A stretch of 64,000 nucleotides of DNA, from contig NZ_CP139976.1 in NCBI RefSeq assembly GCF_034424625.1, positions 3,534,001-3,598,000 of the forward strand, in the 5' to 3' direction. This document shows, one piece after another, positions 26,372 to 35,202 of the stretch. Position numbers and translations under genes: made by a program. The DNA is from Janthinobacterium lividum (lineage in GTDB: Bacteria; Pseudomonadota; Gammaproteobacteria; Burkholderiales; Burkholderiaceae_D). The notes under the pieces were generated by a model. The model was not told where the DNA came from, did not search any database, and saw nothing but the letters and a program-made list of their open reading frames with translations. Numbering within the stretch: position 1 is the first letter of the stretch; each line of letters starts with the position of its first letter.

Positions 26372-26403
26372 GTTTCGTTTTAAAACTAAATTCAAGGATC
26401 ACC

Positions 26404-27591
26404 ATGCATATCGCCATCATCGGCGCAGGGCTGGGCGGGCTGATGCTCGCCCGCGTGCTGCACGTCCACGGCATCGCCGCCGCCATCTATGAAGCGGACG
26501 CTTCGCCGCAGGCGCGCCGCCAGGGCGGCATGCTCGACATCCACGAGGACACGGGCCAGCAAGCGCTGCGGGCGGCCGGCCTGCATGAGGTCTTCCGCAC
26601 CCTCATCCATACAGGCGGCGAAGCGAGCCGCGTGCTCGACCAGCACGGGACGGTCTTGCTCGACGAAGGGGACGATGGCACGGGTGGCCGTCCCGAAGTG
26701 CCGCGCGGCGAGCTGCGCCGCATCCTGCTCGAGTCCCTGCCCGCCGGCACGGTGCGCTGGGGACATAAGCTGACAGGCGTGGCGACACTGGATGGTGGCC
26801 GGCACAGGCTGCGTTTTGCGAATGGCGCCACGGCCACCGCCGACCTGCTGGTCGGTGCGGACGGCGCCTGGTCGAAGGTGCGGCCTCTGCTCTCCAGCGC
26901 GCAGCCCGCGTATAGCGGCATTGCCTTTATTGAAACGTATCTACTCGACAGCGACCGCCGCCACCCGGCCAGCGCGCACGCCGTGGGAGCCGGCGCCCTG
27001 TTCGCGCTGGCGCCCGGCAAGGGCATCCAGGCCCACCGCGAAGCCGATGGCGTGCTGCATGCCTACGTGGCCCTGAGCAAACCGGAAGCCTGGCTGGCTG
27101 ACATCGATTTTGCCGATCCCGCCGCCGCCCGGGCCCGCATCGCCGCGCAATTTTCCGGCTGGGCGCCGGCGCTGACGGCCCTGATCACGGACGCCGACAC
27201 GCCGCCCGTGCCCCGTCCCGTGCACTTGCTGCCCGTCGATCACCGCTGGCAGCGCGTGGCGGGCGCGACCTTGCTGGGCGACGCAGCCCATCTGATGGCG
27301 CCGGCCGGCGAAGGGGCGAATCTCGCCATGTTCGATGGCGCCGAACTGGCGCAGGTGCTTGCCGCGCAGCCGGACGACATGGAAACGGCCCTGCTGGCTT
27401 ATGAAACGGCGCTGTTTGCGCGCAGCAGCGCGGCGGCGGCCGAGTCCGAGCGCATACTGCGCCTGTGCTTTGCCGATGACGCGCCGCACAGCCTGGTGCG
27501 GTTCTTTGCCGGCATGCAAGACAGCGGCCCGGCGCGCGAAGTGCAGGCGGCGGCGCCTGAGCCCCACGCCAGCGGCGTTTATCGGGGATAA
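26404..27591 (+). CDS. TetX-like FAD-dependent monooxygenase
   Basis: The 395-residue flavoprotein has the FAD-binding IAIIGAGLGGLMLARVLHVHG, the second FAD motif GATLLGDAAHLMAPAGEGAN and the RQGGMLDIHEDTGQQAL stretch seen in TetX-type monooxygenases. These hydroxylate aromatic or polycyclic compounds with NADPH and oxygen. Whether it acts on tetracycline cannot be read from sequence. It is under likely control of the divergent TetR gene; the selenium genes follow 34 bases later on the same strand. Confidence 0.88.
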   Translation: MHIAIIGAGLGGLMLARVLHVHGIAAAIYEADASPQARRQGGMLDIHEDTGQQALRAAGLHEVFRTLIHTGGEASRVLDQHGTVLLDEGDDGTGGRPEVPRGELRRILLESLPAGTVRWGHKLTGVATLDGGRHRLRFANGATATADLLVGADGAWSKVRPLLSSAQPAYSGIAFIETYLLDSDRRHPASAHAVGAGALFALAPGKGIQAHREADGVLHAYVALSKPEAWLADIDFADPAAARARIAAQFSGWAPALTALITDADTPPVPRPVHLLPVDHRWQRVAGATLLGDAAHLMAPAGEGANLAMFDGAELAQVLAAQPDDMETALLAYETALFARSSAAAAESERILRLCFADDAPHSLVRFFAGMQDSGPAREVQAAAPEPHASGVYRG

Positions 27592-27625
27592 TACGTCTTT
27601 CCCCATTCCAAGCAGCCGCGCCACG

Positions 27626-28717
27626 ATGAAATACCCTGCAGTTCAGCCTTTCAGCGACATCCTGCCCAGCTTGAGCGAGTTCGACGCCATCATCGACGTG
27701 CGCAGCCCGTCCGAGTTCGCGGAAGACCATTTGCCGGGCGCCATCAACCTGCCCGTGCTGGACGACGAGCAGCGCGTGCGCGTCGGCACTTTATACAAGC
27801 AGACGAGCGCCTTCGAGGCGAAGAAGCTGGGCGCGGCGCTGGTGGCGAAAAATATCGCGCGGCATATCGAAGACGGTTTCCTCGGCCATCCGCAGCATTG
27901 GAAGCCACTGGTTTACTGCTGGCGCGGCGGCAACCGCAGCGGCGCCATGGCGCACATCCTGGCGCGCATCGGCTGGCCCGTCACGCAGCTCGAAGGGGGC
28001 TACAAAGATTACCGCCGCCACGTGAACGCCGAGCTGGCCACCCTGCCCGAACGTTTCGACTTCATCAACGTGCTGTGCGGCCCCACGGGCAGCGGCAAGA
28101 GCCGTTTGCTGCAAGTGCTGGACAGGCAAGGCGCGCAAGTGATCGATCTGGAAGACCTGGCCGCGCACCGCGGCTCCGTGCTGGGTGGCTTGCCAGAGGA
28201 AGACCAGCCATCGCAAAAAGCGTTTGAAAGCGCGCTGTGGCAGCAGTTGCGCCATTTCGACCCGACGCTGCCCGTCTTCATCGAGTCGGAAAGCAAGAAG
28301 GTAGGCCGTTTGCGCGTGCCCGATGCGCTGATGGACAAGATGCGCGCGGCCGATTGCACGGACGTTCGCCTGGACCTTGGGGAGCGCGTGCAATTGCTGA
28401 TGCAGGACTATGCGCATTTCGTCGGCGACCCGGCGCGCCTGAACGTGCAGCTGGCCCTGTTGACACAGCTGCATGGCAAGGAAAAAATTGCCCATTGGCA
28501 GCAGCTGGCCACGGCTGGCCGCATGGCCGAGCTGGTGGAAGAACTGCTGGTGCAGCATTACGACCCCGTCTACCGGCAATCGATCGCCCGCAACTTCAGC
28601 CGCTACGCCCAGGCAACGCCGCTGGTCTTGCCCGATATTTCAGAACATGCCTTTGAGCAAGCCGCGCGCGCATTATGTGCTATCGTCGGCGAACACCGTA
28701 CCACCAGCGCCGCGTAA
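27626..28717 (+). CDS. mnmH: tRNA 2-selenouridine synthase
   Basis: The 363-residue enzyme replaces sulfur by selenium in 2-thiouridine at the wobble base of some tRNAs, through a geranylated intermediate, using selenophosphate. The rhodanese domain has the catalytic Cys98 in LVYCWRGGNRSG, and a P-loop domain follows with CGPTGSGKS (150-158). The sequence is full length. selD, which makes its donor, is the next gene. The ATG at 27626 gives the family N-terminus. Confidence 0.95.
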   Translation: MKYPAVQPFSDILPSLSEFDAIIDVRSPSEFAEDHLPGAINLPVLDDEQRVRVGTLYKQTSAFEAKKLGAALVAKNIARHIEDGFLGHPQHWKPLVYCWRGGNRSGAMAHILARIGWPVTQLEGGYKDYRRHVNAELATLPERFDFINVLCGPTGSGKSRLLQVLDRQGAQVIDLEDLAAHRGSVLGGLPEEDQPSQKAFESALWQQLRHFDPTLPVFIESESKKVGRLRVPDALMDKMRAADCTDVRLDLGERVQLLMQDYAHFVGDPARLNVQLALLTQLHGKEKIAHWQQLATAGRMAELVEELLVQHYDPVYRQSIARNFSRYAQATPLVLPDISEHAFEQAARALCAIVGEHRTTSAA

Positions 28718-28762
28718 GCGCTGGCGCAGCTTTTAATGACCTTTTCCAGCAGGATGACGACC

Positions 28763-29827
28763 ATGTCCGATACCGCAGCACCATCCAAACCACCCATTCG
28801 ATTGACCGAATTTGCCCATGGCGGCGGCTGCGGCTGCAAAATTGCGCCGGGCGTGCTGGCCGACATTTTAAAGGGCAGCGGCGGCTTTCCCCTGCCGAAG
28901 GAATTGCTGGTCGGTATAGAAACCTCGGATGACGCGGCCGTCTACCAGCTCAACGACGAGCAGGCTCTGATCGCCACGACGGATTTCTTCATGCCCATCG
29001 TCGACGACCCGTTCGACTTCGGCCGCATAGCCGCCACCAATGCCATTTCCGACGTGTACGCCATGGGCGGCACGCCCATCATGGCGCTGGCCCTGGTCGG
29101 CATGCCGATCAACAAGCTGCCCGTGGAAACCATCGGCCTCATATTGAAAGGCGGCGAAACCATCTGCGCCCAGGCCGGCATCCCCATCGCGGGCGGCCAC
29201 ACCATCGATTCCGTCGAGCCGATCTATGGCTTGGTCGTGCTAGGCCTCGTGCACCCGTCGCAGGTGAAACGCAACGCGGGCGCGCGCGCCGGCGATAAAC
29301 TGGTACTGGGCAAGCCGATCGGCGTGGGCATCTTGTCGGCCGCGCTGAAGAAGAATGCACTCGATGCGGGCGGTTACGCCTCGCTGATAGCCAACACCAC
29401 CAAATTGAATACCCCGGGCAAGAAGCTGGCCCTGCTGGACGGCGTGCATGCGCTGACGGATGTGACGGGCTTCGGCTTGCTGGGCCATACGCTGGAACTG
29501 GCGCGCGGCGCCAAGTTGCAGGCGAGCATCGCCATGGCTTCCGTGCCGCTGCTGCCGCAAGTGCAGCAACTGGCGCAAAATGGCAACATCACGGGCGCAT
29601 CAAGCCGCAACTGGCAGGGCTACGGCGCGCAAGTGGCGCTGGACGACAGCCTGAGCGCCATCGACAAGGCGATTTTGACGGACCCGCAAACGGCCGGCCC
29701 CCTGCTGGTGGCCTGTGCGCCAGAAGCCGTCGAACAAGTGCTGGCGATTTTCCGCGCCGAAGGCTTTGCCGACGCCGTCGTCATCGGCGAGATGCAGGAA
29801 GGTACGACCGGGGTTTCCGTAATCTAA
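28763..29827 (+). CDS. selD: selenide, water dikinase (selenophosphate synthetase)
   Basis: The 354-residue enzyme makes selenophosphate from selenide and ATP. The N-terminal catalytic loop GGGCGCK places Cys23 and Lys26 at the E. coli Cys17/Lys20 positions; the Cys is encoded by TGC, so it is not a selenoprotein. ATP-binding and structural motifs (TSDDAAVY, ATTDFFMPIVDDPFDFG, ANAISDVYAMGG-type) are intact. The ATG at 28763 is chosen for its AGGA ribosome site. Its TAA overlaps a possible upstream start of the next gene by one base. Confidence 0.95.
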   Translation: MSDTAAPSKPPIRLTEFAHGGGCGCKIAPGVLADILKGSGGFPLPKELLVGIETSDDAAVYQLNDEQALIATTDFFMPIVDDPFDFGRIAATNAISDVYAMGGTPIMALALVGMPINKLPVETIGLILKGGETICAQAGIPIAGGHTIDSVEPIYGLVVLGLVHPSQVKRNAGARAGDKLVLGKPIGVGILSAALKKNALDAGGYASLIANTTKLNTPGKKLALLDGVHALTDVTGFGLLGHTLELARGAKLQASIAMASVPLLPQVQQLAQNGNITGASSRNWQGYGAQVALDDSLSAIDKAILTDPQTAGPLLVACAPEAVEQVLAIFRAEGFADAVVIGEMQEGTTGVSVI

Positions 29828-29853
29828 TGAATATTTTTTGCAAAGGCAGTCCC

Positions 29854-30744
29854 ATGACCACATTCTCCAACTCATTTTCCAACTCATTTTCCAAATTTCC
29901 CGCCATCCTTGCCACCGTCGCCGCCACCCTGGCCATCCACAGCGGCCTGGCGCAGGCGCAGCAAGTGTTGCGCGTGTCCGCCATTCCCGATGAAGCGCCG
30001 ACGGAATTGCAGCGCAAGTTCAAGCCGCTGGGCAGCTATCTGGAGAAAAAGCTGGGCATGAAGGTGGAATTCACGCCTGTCACCGATTACGCGGCCTCTG
30101 TGGAAGGCTTGATCAATAACAAGCTCGACATGGTCTGGTTCGGCGGTTTTACCTTCGTGCAAGCGAACGTGCGCAGCGGCGGCAAGATCGTCCCGCTGGT
30201 GCAGCGCGAAGAAGACACGAAGTTCCGCTCCGTGTTTGTGACCACCAGCAAGGACATCAACCAGTTGTCCGACCTGAAAGGCAAGAATTTCACGTTCGGC
30301 TCGGAATCGTCGACATCCGGTCACTTGATGCCACGCTACTACTTGCTGGCCGCCAAGATCAACCCGGACACGGACATGAAGCGCATCGCATTTTCCGGCG
30401 CGCATGATGCCACCGTGGCGGCAGTGGCCGGCGGCAAGGTCGACGCGGGCACCTTGAACATTTCCGTGTGGGAAAAGCTCGTCGAAGCGAAAAAAGTCGA
30501 CCCAAGCAAGGTGCGCGTGTTCTACACGACACCGGGCTACTACGACTACAACTGGAGCGTGCGCGCCGACATGAACCCCGTCGTGCGCAAAAAGCTGACG
30601 GACGCCTTCCTGGCGCTGGACCCAGCGACGGCCGAAGGCAAGGAAATCCTCGAACTGCAGCGCGCCACCAAGTTCATCCCGACCAAGGCCGAGAACTACA
30701 AGGATATCGAAGCGGCTGCGCGCGATGCGAAGTTGTTGAAGTAA
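29854..30744 (+). CDS. PhnD-like periplasmic binding protein, probable selenium oxyanion uptake
   Basis: The roughly 296-residue exported protein belongs to the phosphonate/PhnD-type substrate-binding family: RVSAIPDEAPTELQRKF, DMVWFGGFTFVQA, FGSESSTSGHLMPRY and the VTPGYYDYNW-like end. A recognised subfamily sits next to selD and is thought to bind selenate or selenite; its gene order here supports that. The signal peptide follows two near-repeats of SNSF. The ATG at 29854 has an AAGG ribosome site; an in-frame start at 29827 is less likely. Confidence 0.85.
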   Translation: MTTFSNSFSNSFSKFPAILATVAATLAIHSGLAQAQQVLRVSAIPDEAPTELQRKFKPLGSYLEKKLGMKVEFTPVTDYAASVEGLINNKLDMVWFGGFTFVQANVRSGGKIVPLVQREEDTKFRSVFVTTSKDINQLSDLKGKNFTFGSESSTSGHLMPRYYLLAAKINPDTDMKRIAFSGAHDATVAAVAGGKVDAGTLNISVWEKLVEAKKVDPSKVRVFYTTPGYYDYNWSVRADMNPVVRKKLTDAFLALDPATAEGKEILELQRATKFIPTKAENYKDIEAAARDAKLLK

Positions 30745-30765
30745 CTTGCATCGACGCGTTTTACC

Positions 30766-30859
30766 GTAGGTCGGATTAGCGGCGAAGCCGCGTAATCCGA
30801 CACAGGCAATAATGCCAACAATGTTGTCGGATTACGGCCTGCGGCCTAATCCGACCTAC
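30766..30859. repeat. REP/BIME-type palindromic element
   Basis: The 94-base element is a large inverted repeat: GTAGGTCGGATTA at the left end, TAATCCGACCTAC at the right. Each half also folds on its own (GCGGC-gaa-GCCGC and GGCC-tgc-GGCC), the arrangement of two head-to-head REP units. It separates the binding protein gene from the ATPase gene of the same transporter, a place where such elements in other operons lower downstream expression by stabilising the upstream message. Confidence 0.85.
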
Positions 30860-30872
30860 TGATTTCTCAAGC

Positions 30873-31685
30873 ATGACATTCCAACTTCACAAGGTCAGCG
30901 TCCACCACGCGGGCGCGGCCGGCAATGCGCTGGCCCTGCGCGACCTGGACCTGGACGTCGCCCAGGGTGAACAGATCGCCCTGATCGGCCCGTCTGGCGC
31001 CGGCAAGACCAGCCTGCTGCACACGCTGGCGTGCGCGCTGCGCCCGGAATCGGGCACCTTGGACATCCTCGGTACTTCTCCCTGGCAAATCGGCAGCGCC
31101 GAGCGCCATGCCTTGCGCGCGCGCCTGTTCCTGGCGCCGCAAACGCCGCCCTTGCCGCCGCGCCAGCGGGTCGTCAACGCCGTGCTGGCGGGACGCTTGC
31201 CGCAATGGAGCTTGTGGACGGCCATCCGTTCGCTGCTCGCGCCCGTCGACCCGCGCGCCGCGTGGGTAGCGCTGGGCAAGTTCAACCTGCAGGATAAACT
31301 GTATGCGCGTGTCGACCGCCTGTCCGGCGGCGAACGCCAGCGCTGCGGCATGGCGCGCGCGCTCGTGTCGGATGCGCAAGTGTTCCTCGTCGACGAACCC
31401 TTGTCCGCGCTCGACCCCACACTCGCCTTGCAGACAATTAATGTGCTGCAAGCCGAAGCGCAGGCGCGCAACGCCACGCTGATCTGCAGCCTGCACCAGG
31501 TGGAAATCGCCCGCGCCTGCTTTACGCGCATCGTCGCCCTGCGCGATGGCAAGATCGTCTTCGACTTGCCTGGCGCCCAGGTCAGCGACGCCATGATCGC
31601 CGAGCTGTACCGCAACAAGGCCGATCCCGCGCCGCAGTTCGAGGCCGTGGAAACGAATCTGGATGCCGCGAGGCCCCTTTGCTGA
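30873..31685 (+). CDS. PhnC-like ABC transporter ATPase
   Basis: The 270-residue ATPase has Walker A GPSGAGKTSLL, Q-loop FLAPQTPPL, signature LSGGERQRCGM, Walker B VFLVDEPLSALD and the H-loop CSLHQVE. Branch is that of phosphonate-type importers. It should energise the two permeases just downstream and take substrate from the binding protein upstream. The start is ATG at 30873, 14 bases after the REP element, so its translation may be affected by that fold. Confidence 0.92.
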   Translation: MTFQLHKVSVHHAGAAGNALALRDLDLDVAQGEQIALIGPSGAGKTSLLHTLACALRPESGTLDILGTSPWQIGSAERHALRARLFLAPQTPPLPPRQRVVNAVLAGRLPQWSLWTAIRSLLAPVDPRAAWVALGKFNLQDKLYARVDRLSGGERQRCGMARALVSDAQVFLVDEPLSALDPTLALQTINVLQAEAQARNATLICSLHQVEIARACFTRIVALRDGKIVFDLPGAQVSDAMIAELYRNKADPAPQFEAVETNLDAARPLC

Positions 31686-31696
31686 AGAGCACCGCC

Positions 31697-32509
31697 ATGC
31701 CCCGCGACCCCGCCTGGCGCGGCCGCCTGACCGGCGCCGCCATCGTGCTGCTCGTGCTGTGGCCGATGCTGGTGCAGGCCGAGTTCAAGCCATGGATCTT
31801 ATGGGATGCGCAAAGCCTGGCAGCCACCTGGCAATTCATCGCCAGCTTCGTGCCGCCGGCCCACTCGCTGGAATTCCTGCAACTGGTGGCGGTGTCCAGC
31901 TGGGAAACCATTGCCATGGCCACGGCCGGCATGGCGCTGGCCATGCTGGGCGCCATCCCGCTGACCCTGCTGGTGACGGAGCGCCTGTCGATTTCGCGCA
32001 TCGGCAGTGGTACCGTTTCACCGCTGTCCGCCGCCTTGCGCCATGGCGTGCGCGCGCTGCTGGTGCTGCTGCGCAGCGTGCCGGAACTGGTCTGGGCCTT
32101 GTTGCTGGTGCGCATAGTCGGCCTGGGACCGACGGCGGGCGTGATCGCCATTGCCCTCACCTATTGCGGCATGCTGGGCAAGGTGTACGCGGAAATCCTT
32201 GAATCGTCGGATGCGTCCGCCTGCAACGCCCTGCTCCACAATGGCAGCGGCAGATTGAAGGCCTTGCTGTACGGCGCCTTGCCCGAGTCGGCCGCCGAAC
32301 TGGTGTCGTACACGATTTACCGCTGGGAATGCGCGATCCGCGGCTCCGTCGTCATGGGATTTGTCGGCGCAGGCGGCCTGGGCCAGCGCATGGATGAATC
32401 GATGAAGATGATGGCGGGCAGCGAGCTGGCCACCATGCTGATGGTCTTCGTGCTGCTGGTGGCCGGCGCCGACGCCGTGTCCGCCATGCTGCGCCGGAGG
32501 CTGGCATGA
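31697..32509 (+). CDS. PhnE-like ABC transporter permease 1
   Basis: The roughly 270-residue permease has about five membrane helices and the EAA-type loop (YTIYRWECAIRGSVVMGFVGAGGLGQRM) found in PhnE proteins. LLRSVPELVWALLLVRIVGLGP is repeated almost exactly in the second permease, so the two arose by duplication and form a heterodimeric pore. The start is uncertain: ATG at 31697, or an overlapping TTG at 31679. Confidence 0.88.
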   Translation: MPRDPAWRGRLTGAAIVLLVLWPMLVQAEFKPWILWDAQSLAATWQFIASFVPPAHSLEFLQLVAVSSWETIAMATAGMALAMLGAIPLTLLVTERLSISRIGSGTVSPLSAALRHGVRALLVLLRSVPELVWALLLVRIVGLGPTAGVIAIALTYCGMLGKVYAEILESSDASACNALLHNGSGRLKALLYGALPESAAELVSYTIYRWECAIRGSVVMGFVGAGGLGQRMDESMKMMAGSELATMLMVFVLLVAGADAVSAMLRRRLA

Positions 32510-33309
32510 AGCATCAGCATTTCGCCTCGATGCCCGCGCCTGCTCCCGTGCGCTGGTCGACCTGGGCCTTGCTGGCCGGTTTGTTGCTGCTGGTCATCGC
32601 CAGCTTCGCCACCCTGCCCTTGAAATGGGGCGAGTTTTTCAGTGCCGACGCCGTGCGCACGAGCGCCGACTTCCTGCACGGCTTCGCCCCGCCCGAGCTG
32701 GCCAGCCCCTTCCTGATGAAAGTCGGTGTGGCCACGTTCGAGACCCTGGCCATGTCGGCCATCGGCACGGTCATCGCGGCAGTGTTGGGGGCATTGCTGG
32801 CCCTGCCCGCCAGCGGGCGTTTTGGTCACTTGGCGCGCAACGCGACGCGTGGCGTGTTGAATGTGCTGCGCTCCATTCCCGAACTGGTATGGGCCTCGAT
32901 CCTGCTGATCGCCGCCGGCCTGGGCCCGTTCGCCGGTACCCTGGCGCTGGCCCTGCACACGGTGGGCGTGCTGGGGCGATTGTTTGCCGATGCCTTCGAG
33001 AATTGCCCGCCCCTGCCGGCGGCCACCTTGCGCATCAATGGCGCGCGCCCCGCCGTGGCCTTCCTGTACGCGACCTTGCCGCAATGCAGCCCGCAAATGA
33101 TGTCCTACACTTTGTACCGTTGGGAAAACAATATCCGCGCCGCCGCCATCCTCGGCGTCGTCGGTGCGGGCGGCCTGGGGCAAATGCTGAAATACCATCT
33201 GTCGCTGTTCCAGATGCAGAACGCCGCCACCGTCATCGTCGCCATGCTGATGATGGTGGCCGCCGTTGATGGCCTCAGCTACCTGCTGCGCCGCGCCATG
33301 ACCCGTTAA
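32506..33309 (+). CDS. PhnE-like ABC transporter permease 2
   Basis: The 267-residue partner permease carries LRSIPELVWASILLIAAGLGP and YTLYRWENNIRAAAILGVVGAGGLG, close to permease 1. It overlaps permease 1 by ATGA. Together with the ATPase and binding protein it completes an importer that, by context, brings in the selenium compound for SelD and MnmH. Confidence 0.9.
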   Translation: MKHQHFASMPAPAPVRWSTWALLAGLLLLVIASFATLPLKWGEFFSADAVRTSADFLHGFAPPELASPFLMKVGVATFETLAMSAIGTVIAAVLGALLALPASGRFGHLARNATRGVLNVLRSIPELVWASILLIAAGLGPFAGTLALALHTVGVLGRLFADAFENCPPLPAATLRINGARPAVAFLYATLPQCSPQMMSYTLYRWENNIRAAAILGVVGAGGLGQMLKYHLSLFQMQNAATVIVAMLMMVAAVDGLSYLLRRAMTR

Positions 33310-33334
33310 ATTTTACTTTTCACAAGGAACGCCC

Positions 33335-33700
33335 ATGTCAGGCTGGTGGACCATTATCTCGACAGAAACGCCGGAGCAGATGGCCGATATGACGAAAGTC
33401 AACAAGGACGCATTTCTCGCCACCTGGGAAGCAGGCCTGTTCGGCGCCGACTGGATTGCGCAATTGTGCGCACAAGGCAAGGCGACTCAGCTGGCCTTCA
33501 ACGGCTTTCCCAACCGCTACACAGCCCTGGCAGACGACATCGTCCCCCTGCTGCAGGCGGGCATCGCCGAAGCGCAGGATGGCGAATTTCCACAGGACCG
33601 CCTGACGGGCTGGCCCGGCTGCATTACCGTGCACCGGGAACGCGTCGCCGCCTGCGTGCCCGGGCAACTGCTGAGCATCGAAGTGTGGGATCAAGCGTAA
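33335..33700 (+). CDS. hypothetical protein downstream of the selenium transporter
   Basis: This 121-residue protein (SGWWTIISTETPEQMADM, then ATQLAFNGFPNRYTALADDI) is not recognised. It has no membrane or signal segment and two Cys in GCITVHRERVAACVPG. It follows permease 2 by 25 bases with a good ribosome site (AAGGA), so it may belong to the operon, but no selenium role is shown. Confidence 0.65.
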   Translation: MSGWWTIISTETPEQMADMTKVNKDAFLATWEAGLFGADWIAQLCAQGKATQLAFNGFPNRYTALADDIVPLLQAGIAEAQDGEFPQDRLTGWPGCITVHRERVAACVPGQLLSIEVWDQA

Positions 33701-33707
33701 ACAACTG

Positions 33708-33732
33708 GTGTGCGCACACGCTTTTTAAAAAG
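33708..33732. terminator. tandem palindromes, possible terminator
   Basis: A perfect palindrome GTGTGCGCACAC (33708-33719) is followed at once by CTTTTTAAAAAG (33721-33732). The first, plus T-run, could act as a weak terminator after the hypothetical gene; either could instead be a protein-binding site. Confidence 0.35.
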
Positions 33733-33795
33733 AGCTTTGCCCCACCGGGCCTTCAGGATAATCTTGAAGACTGTTCACTAATTTCCAGAGCCGCC

Positions 33796-34218
33796 ATGAA
33801 AATCCTCGCCCCCGTATGTCTTGCCGTTGCCTTGTTGACGTCCCTGCCTGCCATGGCGCAGGAAGCGCAGGAAGTGGCGGCCGCTAAAATTGCTGCGGAA
33901 AGTTGGCTCAAGCGCATGGATGCGGGCGACGAGGCTGGCACCTGGGACGCCAGCGCCGCATCGCTGCGCAGCGAAATGTCGAAATCAAGCTGGAAGATGG
34001 TCATCACGGCCGTGCACTGGCCGCTGGGCGAGTTCAAGTCACGCAAGCTCAAGTCTGCCGCGCTGCAAAAGGCGACGGCTGGCAAACCAGGGCCGGACAA
34101 AGTCGTTATCGATTATGTGAGCCAGTACGAAAACAAGGCCAACGTGCAGGAAACCATCACGACGGTACTCGAAAAAGGTTCTAGCTGGAAAGTTTCCGGA
34201 TATAACATCAACGGCTAG
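33796..34218 (+). CDS. exported DUF4019 family protein
   Basis: The 140-residue protein has a signal peptide (cleavage after AMAQ region, about residue 21) and a DUF4019-type domain: AAAKIAAESWLKRMDAGD, a Trp-containing first half and VHWPLGEFKSRKL. Function of the family is unknown; it is periplasmic. The short upstream region carries nothing distinctive. Confidence 0.78.
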   Translation: MKILAPVCLAVALLTSLPAMAQEAQEVAAAKIAAESWLKRMDAGDEAGTWDASAASLRSEMSKSSWKMVITAVHWPLGEFKSRKLKSAALQKATAGKPGPDKVVIDYVSQYENKANVQETITTVLEKGSSWKVSGYNING

Positions 34219-34307
34219 CCCGCACCTTGCGGTTCTCGTTTTCCACCACGCAGGCGGACGATATCCATATCCAGCATATGGCCACCTAAAATGAAGGCAT
34301 TGCAAGA

Positions 34308-34802
34308 TTGAACAACATTGTCATCCACCCCACCATCGCCAGCGACTGGCCAGCCCTGAAAGCCGCACGCCTGGCCGCCCTGCTCGACGCCCCCACGGCC
34401 TTTGGCGCCAGCCACGCCAGCGCCGCCGCTTTTTCCGATGCCGACTGGCAGCAGCGTGCCGTCAGCACGCCGCAGCGCACGTTTTTCCTCGCCTTCGATG
34501 GAGAACAGCCCATCGGCCTCGCCGCGCAAGTCGTGGCCGGCAATGGCGAGTGCCATCTGATCGCCATGTGGGTACATCCGGTATATCGGGGCATGGCCGT
34601 GGCGCAGGGCCTGGTCGAGGCCGTGAAACGATGCGCCGTCGGCAACGGCCACACGCGGCTGGTGCTCGACGTGGCGCCGGAGAACACCCGCGCGGCCGCG
34701 TTTTACCAGAAACAGGGGTTTGTCTTTCTACCGGAATGGGAAGCGCTGGAAAGCCACCCGCATATCCAGGTGCAGAAGATGGAGTGGCTGGCGGCTGCAT
34801 GA
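34308..34802 (+). CDS. GNAT family N-acetyltransferase
   Basis: The 164-residue enzyme has the acetyl-CoA-binding fold: CHLIAMWVHPVYRGMAVAQGLVEAV holds the V-x-P-x-x-R-G loop, and DVAPENTRAAAFYQKQGFVF the family C-terminal motif. Substrate is unknown. No ATG gives a full first beta strand; the TTG at 34308 does, and is adopted. A short ATG-initiated open frame (34291) overlaps the start in another frame. Confidence 0.82.
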   Translation: MNNIVIHPTIASDWPALKAARLAALLDAPTAFGASHASAAAFSDADWQQRAVSTPQRTFFLAFDGEQPIGLAAQVVAGNGECHLIAMWVHPVYRGMAVAQGLVEAVKRCAVGNGHTRLVLDVAPENTRAAAFYQKQGFVFLPEWEALESHPHIQVQKMEWLAAA

Positions 34803-34835
34803 ACTCAAGCAATTGGAACAGCCCGAGGATGAACT

Positions 34836-35063
34836 GTGCTTGACTGGGTTTTTGATGCCATCGCCTGGATAGTTCGCCTGTTGCTCTATAACCTGTTAGG
34901 AACAGTCATCGAAAAGCTGTTCTATTGGCCGGGCTGGGCAATGCTACGGCTGCTCACGCTGGGCCACTACCCTCCAGCGAGGGGGACGCCTCACAATCAC
35001 TTTGCCATCGCGCTGTTTGCTGCGACAGTCATTGCTTCCGGCTTGTTGATGGCATTGACGTAA
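34836..35063 (+). CDS. small membrane protein
   Basis: The 75-residue product has two hydrophobic segments (DAIAWIVRLLLYNLLGTVI and FAIALFAATVIASGLLMAL) with a central Pro/Arg loop. The start is GTG at 34836 behind GAGGA. Function unknown; it follows the GNAT gene by 33 bases. Codon use is a little more AT-rich than the neighbours. Confidence 0.55.
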   Translation: MLDWVFDAIAWIVRLLLYNLLGTVIEKLFYWPGWAMLRLLTLGHYPPARGTPHNHFAIALFAATVIASGLLMALT

Positions 35064-35202
35064 ATACTATTGCGCGTATGGGGGAAATTCAGCGATTTCA
35101 TACACTCCGTTCATCCAAATTTGCATTCTGTCTTAAACATCTGCCCTTACCTCTGTTTTTTTTCTACACTCACGTTTTCATTGATGAGTAGAAAGATAGG
35201 GT

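Noticed and set aside
28763..29827. Possible selenocysteine in SelD
   Set aside because: The catalytic position is encoded by TGC, not TGA.
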